Shown here in pieces: positions 1 through 64,000 of a stretch of DNA of 64,000 nt (within the stretch, counting starts at the first letter, position 1; every line of letters starts with the position of its first letter). The stretch covers positions 100,665,912-100,729,911 of the forward strand of contig NC_133541.1 in the NCBI RefSeq assembly GCF_048773025.1, read 5' to 3'. A model generated the notes under the pieces. It was not told the origin of the DNA. It did not search any database and worked only from the letters and a program-made list of their open reading frames with translations. This DNA is from Camelus bactrianus. Taxonomy: Eukaryota; Chordata; Mammalia; Artiodactyla; Camelidae. The position numbers and the translations under genes were made by a program.

Positions 1-53694
<53,694 letters not shown>

Positions 53695-53939
53695 CTAGGA
53701 AACAGGAAAAAGGAGGGAGAAGAAAGAGAAGAGAGATCAGTGAAATGTCAGGAAACCTCCCAAACAGCAGATGGGTTGGGGAAAAAAAGAAGAGAAAATA
53801 AGTTCAAAGAATCCAGGCTCCTTCACACAAACTAGAAGATTTCTACTAGACTACTCCTTAGCACATTGCCTTAGGTAAGGGGCAAGAGGAGTTTTAAGGT
53901 CACTAATATATGATAACTCTTTTGGGAAAAAAAAAGGTG

Positions 53940-54720
53940 GGGAACTGAAAAGACTCTAAATCTGATGACTGATAAACCTACGAAACGTGCTCAACTTCAT
54001 TAAACAAGGAAGTGCAAACTAAAACCACACAGATATCATTTCACACTCTAAAGATCAGCAAAAACTGTCATATGTGGCTAGTCACAGAGCAGCGGGGGCG
54101 CTCACAGCGTTGGTGGTAACGTGAACTGCCAAGGTCACTTTGGAAAACAGTACGGCATCATCCAGTAAAGCTAAATATGCAGGCACACTACAACTTAACC
54201 CAACAATTTCTATAAATCTACCCTTCAGAAACTTGCATATATGTAGCAGGCTGTGTATAACAAGAATGTTCATGGCAATGCTGCAATATCTAAAACGGAG
54301 AACAACCCAAATAGCCATCAAGAATAGAATGGATATCCTGGACAATCAGTACAATGGAAAACAATTCCTCAGAGAAAGTGAGTGAATTTATTGCTACTCA
54401 CAAACATAAAAGTGAATGTATTATTTCATTTACATTGATTTTAAAAACATGCAAAACTGAATTATGTAATATAGGAAATTAATAAAAGGAATAATAACCA
54501 CAAATGTCCAAACAGTGGTCACTGGGGGAGGGGGGGAGTGGAAGAGTGGTGATTGCAGAAGGGGAGTGGGAGCTTACGGGGCGCTTAACAATAATATTCT
54601 ACTTCTTGATATGGATGATGGTTACATAGTTGTTCAATTTATAATTATTCTGTATGTTTTATATTCTCTTCTGCATATATGCTGTACTTTACCCCAAAAA
54701 AGTCTGAACAAGCAAGTGTG
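53940..54720 (+). mobile_element. L1 3' part, old, in intron 1
   Basis: AAACTAAAACCACACAGATA, TTTGGAAAACAGTACGGCAT, AACCCAACAATTTCTATAAA, AACAACCCAAATAGCCATCA and GGATGATGGTTACATAGTTG follow L1 ORF2 end and 3' UTR order. Confidence 0.8.
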
Positions 54721-55399
54721 GGAAAGCAAGAATTCTTCATTTTAAAACTTGATTTTAAACTTCGTTTATTTTTGCTAATGTCCTCAGATGAGTATCATAA
54801 ATGCCTCTAACTTTCCTCAACTTTTCCTGAAATACTAGTTCTGATGCCGCCACAAAGCTACTTTACTAATCTTTCTACAGACAAGAAAAATCTATGTCAT
54901 TACGTTCATGTTCCCTGTGTCAGAGTTAGGTTAAATGCAGTGTAAACTGTGAATCTTAACTTTGCCCTCTACGGTCGAGAGGAGGTCAAGCTTCTGTTGA
55001 TGGAATGCTAATCATTTACCTGAAACTGTAGGAACCTTGCTCACTGTCAGTGGGATCTAAAGTTACTTCTGTGTGTGCTGCTCACTGGGCAGCAAAAGCA
55101 GAAGGAAGATGAGGCAGAGACAGTAACACCCAAGGGACTCACAGTTCCTTGTGTCTCTACCCTAAGTTACCTGGCCGACAGAGGTCAAACAAGCCACAGA
55201 AAGGATGAGTGTGTATAGTTAGGATGCCATTGCAACATTAAACGTATGTACTCCAGAACCTTGCCCCCTAAACTCAAAATGTTTTCTCCAAACCAAGCAA
55301 CTGGGATAAATATACCACAGGAAACAGAACCTGGGTCTAATGAATCAGTGCCAGCTGGATTGTTCACAGCTGCAGGTTAAGTTAAAGAACAGGAAACCA

Positions 55400-56065
55400 G
55401 AAACCTCTTGTTTCTGCCCACAGACGCTCATTTCTCTTCTGTCCATCCCCACTACTAACGTTCACAGCACTATGATCTCCTGCCTGGTTTATTCCAATAG
55501 CCTGCTAACTGATCTCCCTGCCTTCAGTCCCATCTGCCCAACACCAGATCCACACTCTATACTATATCCAAGAGTAATCCTTCTACAATGCCAAGCTGCC
55601 CACGTTATTTCCCATTCAAAACACTGTAATAGATCCCTACTGCCCTCAGGTTAAAATCCCCGTTCTTCAGCATGGCCTATGACACTTTGGGCTTCTTTCC
55701 CTCGACCCATCTCTCAATAAACCGTCCACCTCAAACTCTATCTTCAGGGCATCCTGAACTAGTGCAGGCCCACAAACTGATCGTGCTATCTCACCACCCC
55801 AGACTTTCTCTAGGCTGCTGCTTCCCTCAGCCTAGACCGTGCTTTCAAGGCTAGCTCCAACAGGCCCTGCAGGGTGATACCTCCTCTAATTAGACAGGTA
55901 CTTCTCCTTGTGTTTCTGCAGAAATAGGTACTTGCCTGTCTCACAGCACCAGTAATGGACTACAACTTTCTTTTGATTGTCTGCCTCCTCTACCCCTTTC
56001 CAGACTAAGTTCCTTCAGGGCAGAGCCTAAGATTTAGTCATTATACCTCCTATGAATAAATACCA
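55400..56065 (+). repeat. L2 LINE 3' region, plus
   Basis: CTGATCTCCCTGCCTTCAGT, CACCCCAGACTTTCTCTAGG, CTGATCTCC-type pyrimidine text, then AAGTTCCTTCAGGGCAGAGC and TATGAATAAATACC near the end. The open frames at 55340 and 55672 fall inside it. Confidence 0.75.
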
Positions 56066-56109
56066 TAATCCGGGGCTGCTCTCCTCCAATAATAATCCCT
56101 GGAGAAGTC

Positions 56110-56265
56110 TTCAAATCTATTCCACCTCTTCATTACATCAGTGAAGAAACTGAAGCTTAGACAGGTAGAATAAATCACTGAGGTCACATGATCAGGGGCA
56201 AGCTGGGTATGGAAATCTGGTCTCCAGATTCCAAGCCCAAAATCTTTGCATTCCCCAAATTCTTC
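56110..56265 (-). repeat. MIR SINE, minus
   Basis: GTGAAGAAACTGAAGCTTAG, then GAGGTCACATGATCAGGGGC and CCAGATTCCAAGCCCAAAAT match the MIR reverse complement. Confidence 0.8.
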
Positions 56266-56493
56266 TGTTTTGTTCCCATTTAATGCCCACTAACTGTTGC
56301 CTTTAAATACAAAACTAAATAGACATTTTCTTAAGAAGGAAGAAAATAGTTTCTCTTGTTTTCCTTGGTGCATCATTAGAAGCAGATTCTAATTTTAATT
56401 CTTAAAAAAAATTATCCATGTTTTAGTGATCAATTAGAGCAAGGACAGCAAAAATGATCCATGCAGGATAAAAGCTGCATTTCCTCAACTACT

Positions 56494-56507
56494 CCAACAG
56501 AGGGCAG
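56494..56507 (+). promoter_or_regulatory. CTCF-type motif, plus
   Basis: CCAACAGAGGGCAG differs at one position from CCASYAGRKGGCRS. Intron 1, about 2.8 kb upstream of exon 2. Motif match only. Confidence 0.45.
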
Positions 56508-56519
56508 CATCTGCCAGCA

Positions 56520-57870
56520 AAGTGAATCACAGTACGGGCAAAATTCTGTTTCAGAACCCAATAGAACACCCAAACAGCAAGCTCAATTCTGTTACTCAAA
56601 CGGAACTTGCTGCTACAGTTCACTGAGGGTGTATTAATTTACTTATTAAATATTATGTGTGTTTCCTTACCAATCTTATGCATATAGTTTACAAGTGTAA
56701 GCTCTGTTCAGTTTTTCATTAATGGTATCATTATTTTGTGGATTCTCTGTGGTATGTTAAGAGGTTCCTTAGCTCATGAAAAGTAAAAAGGACCAAAAAT
56801 AGTGGAGTCCAGGACAGTAAATGCTACTGGAGCTGTATTTATGCCTTATGCCTCAGAGGTTCAAGCTCTTTTACACAGTCTCTAATGACCCTACCTACTT
56901 CTAAATGCTTCCACTCTCAACATTCTCCTTGTTTGCTATCAATTTTTTCTGCTGCCAAACTAAACCCTAATTCTCTGAGTCTCTCTGCAGTAAATACTTC
57001 ATCTGCCTGTCTCTCCTACTAAGTTTTCCATTAAGACTATCACTAAAACCTTTTAAGTACAAATATAGATACTGGAGGAAGAAGACTGAATGAAAATTTT
57101 AACAAGTATATCAAAATCTGCTCATAAGTACAGAGTATTAGGAACTTCCAGGTAGAAGATGGCAGACTGAATCAAAGAATGTAATTTTCCCCTTTCCTGG
57201 AACTCTTCTACATCTGCAGAAAATGAATTTTTAGAAAGAAAAGAATGATGATGGGAAGAAGCCTACAAGTTTATGGAGAACAAGAAAAGCATAATTGCAA
57301 CCAACTTTTGAAGCTGGGAGATAAACAGGACTAAAACCCAAAAGACCTATGAAAGCTGAGTCCTAAACCAGAAGTAGGAAAAACCAATAACCAATCCAAA
57401 TTGTATTTAAGGACCCTCAAAAGGCTCCGGAATCAGCAGCACCAGGCACGTGGAGAAATGCGGGGTGGGGGTGGGGAGGGAAGCAAAAACCAAGAAGACG
57501 GGTTGAAAGCTGTTTAAGAAGCAGTAAGATCTATAGACCCTCTGGTTACCCTCAAGACCCCTCCCCTATGCCATCAGGAGACCACCCTCCCCTGCTCCAA
57601 CAGAAGTCTGGAAACATATTCTTAGAAGAGGGTAAAACACTGATATCTGGACTGGGGGATGCCAGGCACAGCTGTGGGCAGGAATCCTTTATCAAAAAGA
57701 AGAGGAAGTTAATCTACATGCACTACATGCTAAGACACCAGCACTTTCCCTCTTCCAGTTTCTCAGGACCCCAGCACCCCAAAGCCCTTACCCTTGAGGT
57801 AAAAGGCTGGAAGAGTCTTCTCTGGGGAATTGAAAACAACCTTAAGCTACTGACACAGTCCAAGTAGATC
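56520..57870. other. DIAPH1: Intron 1, unassigned part
   Basis: No exon or named repeat recognised. A 99-codon open frame at 57568-57867 has no support. Confidence 0.5.
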
Positions 57871-58392
57871 ACCCTAGAGCTCTGCCATCCAACATGGTGG
57901 CTACCAGCCACCTGTAATTACACTGTAACTACCCAGTGCTTCTAATGTGGCTAGTGCAAATGAGGAAGGAATTTTTAATTTTATTTAATTTTAAAATGAA
58001 TGTTTTATTGTTATTAAATAAGTAGGTTTGGAACAAGCTAGGAATGTGAATTTACCTTTCACTTGTAAATTTTATGACATCTAAATATACATTAAGTATT
58101 TTTATAAAAATTTATTACCTGAATTGAAATGTGCTATAGATGTAAAATAAAAACTGGAGTTCAATAACTTAAGATTAAAAAACAGAATGTAAAACATCAC
58201 GCTAATAGTTGTTGTATCTGTTACAAGTTGAAATAATATTTTAAGTATACTGGATTAAAAATTGTATTATTAAAATTAACTTCACATGTTTCTTTTCACT
58301 TTTTTCTTTTCGTCTTTTCCTGTGGCCACTATAAAATCAAAAATTACACATAGAACTCACATCGTATTTCTATTGGACAGGACTGTCCTACA
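57871..58392 (-). mobile_element. hAT-type non-autonomous DNA transposon copy (family name uncertain)
   Basis: Ends carry related inverted sequences: CTCTGCCATCCAACATGGTG on the left and TATTGGACAGGACTGTCC on the right, with GTGGCTACCAGCCAC and GTGGCCACTATA inside. The A/T-rich core matches a common mammalian MER element beginning CAGTGCTGTCCAATAGAA. Non-coding. Confidence 0.7.
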
Positions 58393-58464
58393 GTAAACTG
58401 CACAGCTAACAAACCTTATCCAGGCATCCAGAGTTTCCAATGAGTTTTTAGTCCCTCGTTCTTA

Positions 58465-58604
58465 GTTATTTTTCTTTTGGTAGGGGGGGTTATTTATTTA
58501 TTAGGTTTATTTATTTATTTTTAATGGAAGTACTAAGGATTGAACCCAGGACCTCATGAATGCTAGGCACGCACTCTGTCACTGAGCTATACCCTCCCTT
58601 CCTT
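58465..58604 (-). mobile_element. Camelid tRNA-derived SINE, minus
   Basis: Body GGTTTATTTATTTATTTTTA, B box GATTGAACCCAGGACCTCAT, head CACTGAGCTATACCCTCCC. Target duplication of 16 bp with two differences: TAGTCCCTCGTTCTTA (58449-58464) and TAGTTCCTCATTCTTA (58605-58620). Confidence 0.93.
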
Positions 58605-58639
58605 TAGTTCCTCATTCTTAAACATTGGCAGACAGCCCA

Positions 58640-59550
58640 GGACTACCAAACATCTGAGGAAAAATAGTAATAAGAGAAGGGAAAAAAACAACTCATCATA
58701 TATAGAATACGCAAGGAAAAGAAAGATTAAAAAATTAATATTCACAGGGGAGAACATAATGCCATTTTAAAAAGAAACATTCAGAGGAAAAAGAACCCTT
58801 AAGAGTTGAAAACATGATAACAGAAACTCAAGAGCAAACTCAAAGGATTGTTGGAAGATAAGAATTTGAGGAAATCTCCCAAAAAGTAGAGCAGAATGAC
58901 AAATGGAAAAATGAGAGAGAAAAGATAAGAAAATTAGATCAGTTTGGGAGGTCCAATATTCAAATAATAGGAGAAACAGAGGAGCAAGCTATGAAGGAAG
59001 TAATTCAAGAATATTTTCCAGTACTGAAGGTTAAGACTATTATAAAAGACAAAAACAGATCACCAAAGGCGTATCATGGTGAAATACCAAAACACTGGGA
59101 AAATAAAGAAAATTCTACAATTTGAAAGGAGGAAAATTGGTCATATACAAAGGAATCAGAGCAGCTTTTAATTTTTAAAACAGTATACCAAAAGTTAGAC
59201 AATGAAAAAAGGTCTTTTAAAATCGGAAGATAATTTGTAACTTAGAATTCTATACCAACCAAATTATCAATCAAATAGCCATTTTCAGACATTTACACTT
59301 TCAACAAATTTATCCCTATGCACCTCAGTAAGCTACTGCAGGATATGCTCCACCAAAACGAGGGAGCAAACCAAGAAAGTGAAAGACTCAAAATACAAGA
59401 AACGGATCTAACACATGGAAGACGAAATCCCTAGGACAAAGATTCCAGGATGACTGCTCTGTGCCAGAGAGCAAAATTAAAAAGGAACGATGAGACTTGA
59501 GCCAGACCCTGGAAGACTGTCATCACTATCACCCACTTACGTTCTGGCTT
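58640..59550 (+). mobile_element. L1/HAL1-type LINE fragment
   Basis: GGAAATCTCCCAAAAAGTAG, AAAGATAAGAAAATTAGATC, GGAGGTCCAATATTCAAATA and GTAATTCAAGAATATTTTCC resemble the ORF1-like part of old L1/HAL1. No intact frame. Confidence 0.5.
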
Positions 59551-60070
59551 TTTAAATTGCCAATACCAGTGAGCCGGACCCACGTTCTTGGCTTGTCTGA
59601 ACTATATGATAACAGTGTCTTCCCTCCCTTCCTTCCTCTACTGCCTGGACTATGAAGGACACTCATTCTTCCCGACAGAATTTTTCTACTTTGGCTTACT
59701 CAGGAGAGCTGAAGGTTGGCCTTGGTGAGCTGAGTCCTTTCCTAACCATATTTTGTTGAATATCTACTACTTGGCCCTTACTGTAGCCCCAGCAGATACT
59801 CAACTGTGATGTTCCCCTAAATTCCCCATGGCTTGGCCTGCTTGTATCCTCAGAAGGGGCCCTTGTTAACATTCAGAGAATCTAAAGTCAGACTGTGACT
59901 CCAAGATAGTATTGTTTATCTTCTCCTGGGAGCCTCCATCTAACAGTGGTAATACTGTCGATTAAACAGTCTAGATTTTTGCTTGTTACTCAATTTTTAT
60001 AATAATCTTCCATTTATATGCAATGATCAATACAAGTATAAAATTTTTATTTTAAAAAGGAGTAGGAAAA

Positions 60071-60288
60071 GGGGGGAGGATATAGCTCAAGTGGTATAGT
60101 GCTTGCCTAGTACACACTAGGTCCTGGGTTCGATCCCAGTACCTCCTCTAAAAAAAATAAACAAATAAATGAACCTAATTGCCTACCCCTTCAAAAGGGT
60201 ATCTGTAATATGTATGACTGAAACATTATGCTGTACACCAGAAATTGACACAACATTGTGAACTGACTGTACTTCAATAAAGAGAATG

Positions 60289-60352
<64 letters not shown>

Positions 60353-60360
60353 TAAAAAAG
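60071..60360 (+). mobile_element. Composite retroposon: camelid SINE head and body joined to an L1 3' tail
   Basis: Bases about 60073-60196 are a camelid SINE (GATATAGCTCAAGTGGTATA, GGGTTCGATCCCAGTACCTC, body CCTAATTGCC). Without a break this passes into the L1 3' UTR end (TGCTGTACACCAGAAATTGA, GACTGTACTTCAATAAAG) and a 60-bp (AT)n run. AAGGAGTAGGAAAA (60057-60070) and AAGGAGTAGAAAAA (60361-60374) flank the whole block, suggesting one insertion event. Confidence 0.75.
60291..60350. repeat. (AT)30 microsatellite
   Basis: An uninterrupted AT dinucleotide run at the end of the L1-type tail. Confidence 0.97.
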
Positions 60361-60374
60361 AAGGAGTAGAAAAA

Positions 60375-61655
60375 CATGTATTCAATAGGAATTTTTTATA
60401 AATAGAATTAGATGAGTAAATAAATTTCTGAAGATCATTCGCTGGTACAGGAAAAGAGCTTAACAAAACTGCATTTATTAAAATGAAATTGATTTTCTCT
60501 AAAGGATTCTCAGTATTATTAAATCTGATTTAAGTTAACACAAATTGCTCAAAGGTGAACTGCATCAAAAGTAACAGCATCAAAAATAAATACACTTGGC
60601 TGGGCACTGCTCTGCATTAAGACCATCAATCAACATAAAAATAAAAAGCTGTCCCATCACTCTCCTTCCAGAGAGTAATTCAAGGTTCTGATTCAGTCAC
60701 CACATCCTAATGTAATATGTGGTAAGATAAATCTTTTGGTTACCAACTGCAGGAAATAAGAAACTTCCTAGACACTTATGAGTTTGGTTTCTAAAAGAAA
60801 CCAGAAATTAAAAAGTCAAAAGACCCCAAGGTATGTCCTGTGAGTCCAATCCAATTAAATTTATGACCTAAGGAGTTTGAAACATACGCTGATCAATTAG
60901 TATCATAATAAATGCAAATGAAATGTAAAACTTCTTCTCCATAACTGGATTTGTTGTTGTGGTGATGGTGGTTGTATCTATTAATATTTCAGTCTTTAAG
61001 AAGTGGGCCGATGGGACCAAACTTGGCAGTCTTTTGGACAGAGATTCCCTGTTTGCCTAGTAACAGAACTGGACCTATTATACATTGAGTAATATCAGAA
61101 ATTCACCCAAGGCACTGATTCACTTCTACCCAATTCTGTGAATCTTTAACTTTTCTTTCTAGTTAGAAAAGGTGCACAGAATTCTCAACTAAGAATGGTC
61201 TTTTGGAACAGGATACTCGTGCACTCAAACAAAAGGCAATGTCCTTAGTGGCAGAGAGGTTAGCAGAGATCTAATAAGAGAATATGATTAAGCATTACCC
61301 TGATCACAGAGTACATTAAATAGCAAAAAGTGTTTCTAGTTCCAACCAACGTGCCTTACAAGAACAGTTAATCATGGACAATAATCCCACAAACCATGTG
61401 GCTAGCATACTGGTAATATAAACCTACAAGGGTATGCCTTTATTTCAATACTTTCTAAAGATTTTGTTCAGGATAATGTATAGGGGACAAATATACCTGA
61501 TTGATTCTAGGAGCCCCAGGATTCCTGGTAACTATAGGCTTTTCTCATAACACCTATAATCACAATGCAATTCACTAACTGCCTCAACATATTCAATTCC
61601 TACCTCTCCCTCTTCCTCCCTCCACCCTTGCTCATGGGCTAATTCAGTGAGAAGA
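60375..61655. other. DIAPH1: Intron 1, unassigned part
   Basis: A/T-rich, without exon or repeat that I can name. Confidence 0.5.
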
Positions 61656-61657
61656 AA

Positions 61658-62215
61658 ATGTTTAGTGTGGTAGGTAGAATTCTAAGATGTCCCCCAAGAG
61701 TCCTAACCTGATGTACTCACCCTGTATAATCACCAGGACTGTAAATATGACAGGCTATCACTCTTGTGGTTAGGTTATGTTACTTGGCACAACAGACTTT
61801 TAAGAAGGGGAAATTACCCATTTGGGCCTGACCCAATCACAAAAGTCCTTTAACTCTGGGGTGAGAGGTCAGAGACAAAAGAATTCAGTGTGCTATTTCT
61901 GGCTTGTGCATGGAAGGGGCCAAAGGGCAGGGATTGCAGGCAGCCTCTAGGAGCTGAAAGCCAGCAAAGAAACAGGACCTCAGTCCTACAACTCTTAAGA
62001 GGCTGAATTCTGCCAACAACCTGAATGAGCCTGGAAGATTTTCCTCCAGCACCTAAAGCTGAGAAATGGGCCAGCTGACATCTTGATGTCATCTTGTGAT
62101 ATGCTGAAAACCCAACCACACTATCCATGCTGGACTTCTGACCAACTGAACTGTGAGCTAGTAAGTGGGTTTTGTTTTAAGCTCTTTAAGTTTGTTGTCT
62201 AAAAGAAGGCAACAG
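61658..62215 (+). mobile_element. MaLR (MLT1-type) LTR fossil
   Basis: TGTGGTAGGTAGAATTCTAA, ACAGGCTATCACTCTTGTGG, GGCAGCCTCTAGGAGCTGAA, GAATTCTGCCAACAACCTGA and a 3' part with TTTTAAGCTCTTTAAGTTTG. Solo LTR, old, non-coding. Confidence 0.85.
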
Positions 62216-62629
62216 ATACATTAAGGAAACTGACAAAATTTATCTAGAACTTGAGCTAAAGGAAAAAGACCCTGAGTCCTGATTTTTATTTCTGGCATCC
62301 TAAAAACTGCAAGTATGATTCTGAGCAAATCACACTGATTCCCCATGCTTCAGCTCCCCTGTTACTACAAAACAAAACAAAGCCAGACACACACTTCTTG
62401 GGACCACTAAGACCATGAAATGGAGCAGTGAGAACTTACTCTGTAAAGGCAATCCTGCAGTCGTTACGACAGAAAGATGTCTTGTAAAATAGACACCGGA
62501 AGACCATACTAGTTGACACTGCACTCCAACAACAGAGCATAAGGAAAAAGTTATTCCTCATCTATAAATTATACTCTTAGCCATAGTCAGTCATTTCACA
62601 AAAAGATCTAAAGGAGGACTCAGCCAAGC

Positions 62630-62795
62630 CAGGCTCTAAATATTTTATATCAGATCCTTCTTCAGATCATTTATTGTAGCTGTTTCTGTGGACCAAACTG
62701 TAAGTTGCGTGGGGGCAGGAACCCATGTTTTATTCATTTGGTATGTCCAATATTTAATAAATATTTTTAAAATTAGCATCACTACAGGTTGAGGA
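62630..62795 (+). repeat. L2 LINE 3' end, plus
   Basis: CTGTAAGTTGCGTGGGGGCA, GAACCCATGTTTTATTCATT, CCAATATTTAATAAATATTT follow the L2 terminal sequence. Confidence 0.65.
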
Positions 62796-63289
62796 GCATC
62801 ATCCTAAGCACAGTATTTTCATTCATTCATTACTGTATTCAAACTGAGCAAACTGAAGGAAAGTTTCAAGTCAAGGTTTACGACAGTACGCTTATTATAG
62901 ACCATACAGACCAAACTTTCAAGAGTAGTATCTTTCCCTATGAATGAGCCCAGGGGACCCCGACTGGTGCTTCAGCCCACGTGACATATTTGTTAGCTGT
63001 CCTTGTGGAAAATATCCAATTATGGGACACATGTCACCTAGGAAGTCTTCCACCTCCTTTGAAAAGCAATAAGCCTCCAGTAAAGACATAGGCTGCCTAC
63101 AGGTAAAATGGGAAGTAGTGTCACTGCAGCCAACAACGACGTTTTTTCCAATCCTAACCTACCTACCCAGAAAGGAACGGGTAAGGTACGTGTCGTCCAG
63201 AATCACACAGAACAGAGAGCACGTTCTGACTCTGATTCATTTTTTTTATCCTAGCATGGGATTGATACTCAGCTCCTTAGGACAGTGAG

Positions 63290-63545
63290 GCAACAGAGGG
63301 TCATAACATGGACTTGAATTCAATTACCAATGAATTCTATGCCAGCTTTGCCATAAAATTCGCCGCATTTCCACTAAAGGACAATAAAGGCATATTAACT
63401 TTTCTTTTTATCCACCACGGTTTCAGTCTTCCTATCTTAAGAACTATGTTGTCTCACAGGACTAGTGTGAAGAATAAATAATAAAATAGATACGAAGCAC
63501 TTTGTTTTGCAAAGTGCTTTGTAAAAGGTAAATAATATATGATGA
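63290..63545 (+). repeat. MIR SINE, plus
   Basis: TGGACTTGAATTCAATTACC, TATGCCAGCTTTGCCATAAA, GTCTCACAGGACTAGTGTGA, AGATACGAAGCACTTTG in MIR order. Beyond it, to 64000, nothing was recognised. Confidence 0.6.
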
Positions 63546-64000
63546 TGGAACCAATGGAATTACCTTCAATTCCCACTCCTTATAGAGAAGTCAATTAGAA
63601 CTAGAGAAAAGGAAATAATGAATGTCTTCAAATGTAGGAAACTTTCCCTTCCATTTTCAAATAATGGCCCAAAGATGACATCAAATGAGTCAATATCTCA
63701 TCTACCATTTACAGAGAAACAAACTAGATTCTGGGCCATCACTACTTATTGGTGCCAAAAGTATCAAAAAGTGTGTAGAACTGGAGTACCCACTTCAAAA
63801 AAAGAAAAATAAAAGAAAAAGGGTCTATCAGAGGAAAGGAGGTCTAAAAGAGAAACACAAAATGACCAGGAATTGAAAAATATGAACTATAAAGCTAATC
63901 TAAAGCTAATTATAAAGTTAAATGTGTTTAAGGGAAAGAAAACTGAAGATTATCCAGCAGTCCCCAGAAACGAGGATGGCTCTGTCATGTTCTCCATCAT

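Noticed and set aside
63495-63519. Ten-bp perfect stem with CAAAGTGCTT, resembling the miR-17/302 seed
   Set aside because: The hairpin is too short for a precursor microRNA and lies within an MIR repeat; a seed match alone is expected by chance.
53695-64000. DIAPH1 promoter or exon 1 within the window
   Set aside because: No CpG-rich stretch and no match to the MEPPGGSLGPG start was found on the minus strand; exon 1 must lie further on.

Overview
The window is mammalian nuclear DNA from a camelid (alpaca, llama or camel group). It holds most of one gene, DIAPH1 (mDia1, a Rho-regulated formin), on the minus strand. The camelid assignment rests on six copies of a tRNA-derived SINE with the A/B-box head and CTAATTACCTCCC-type body known from camelids (Vic-1 type), together with ruminant/camelid-style L1 3' ends. 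No bacterial, viral or second host gene was recognised.

Reading the minus strand from right to left, 22 coding exons join in one open frame: 3100 nt, 1033 codons plus one base. They run from a 27-nt exon at 53668-53694 to an exon at 54-183. Every exon was placed by matching its translation to mammalian mDia1 from memory and by phase-compatible splice sites. I number them 2-23 on the expectation of 28 coding exons in human. Exon 1 (start codon, promoter) lies beyond position 64000. The last exons (end of FH2, DAD, stop codon, 3' UTR) lie before position 1. Domain order is basic N-terminal segment, Rho-binding GBD and DID/FH3 (exons 3-12), dimerisation region and coiled coil (13-16), proline-rich FH1 (16) and FH2 (17-23). 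This is a GTPase-gated actin nucleator and elongator: FH1 delivers profilin-actin and FH2 caps the barbed end.

The gene has several notable splice features. There is a U12-type AT-AC intron (44002-44686), a GC-AG intron (45089-45545), a 9-nt microexon (38657-38665) beside a 33-kb intron, and an in-frame 27-nt exon. Exon 16 carries a nearly homogeneous 36-bp minisatellite that encodes 12-residue profilin-binding repeats.

The rest is intron: 33 kb between exons 18 and 19 (5485-38656), more than 10 kb of intron 1 (53695-64000), and shorter introns. These hold old L1, L2, MIR, MER5A/MER20-type hAT copies and MaLR LTR fossils, plus younger SINEs and L1 tails. The L1 and MaLR copies I oriented lie on the plus strand, antisense to DIAPH1. 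The SINEs form three head-opposed pairs. One of them, at 60071-60360, looks like a SINE joined to an L1 3' tail and inserted as a single unit. No CpG island was seen.
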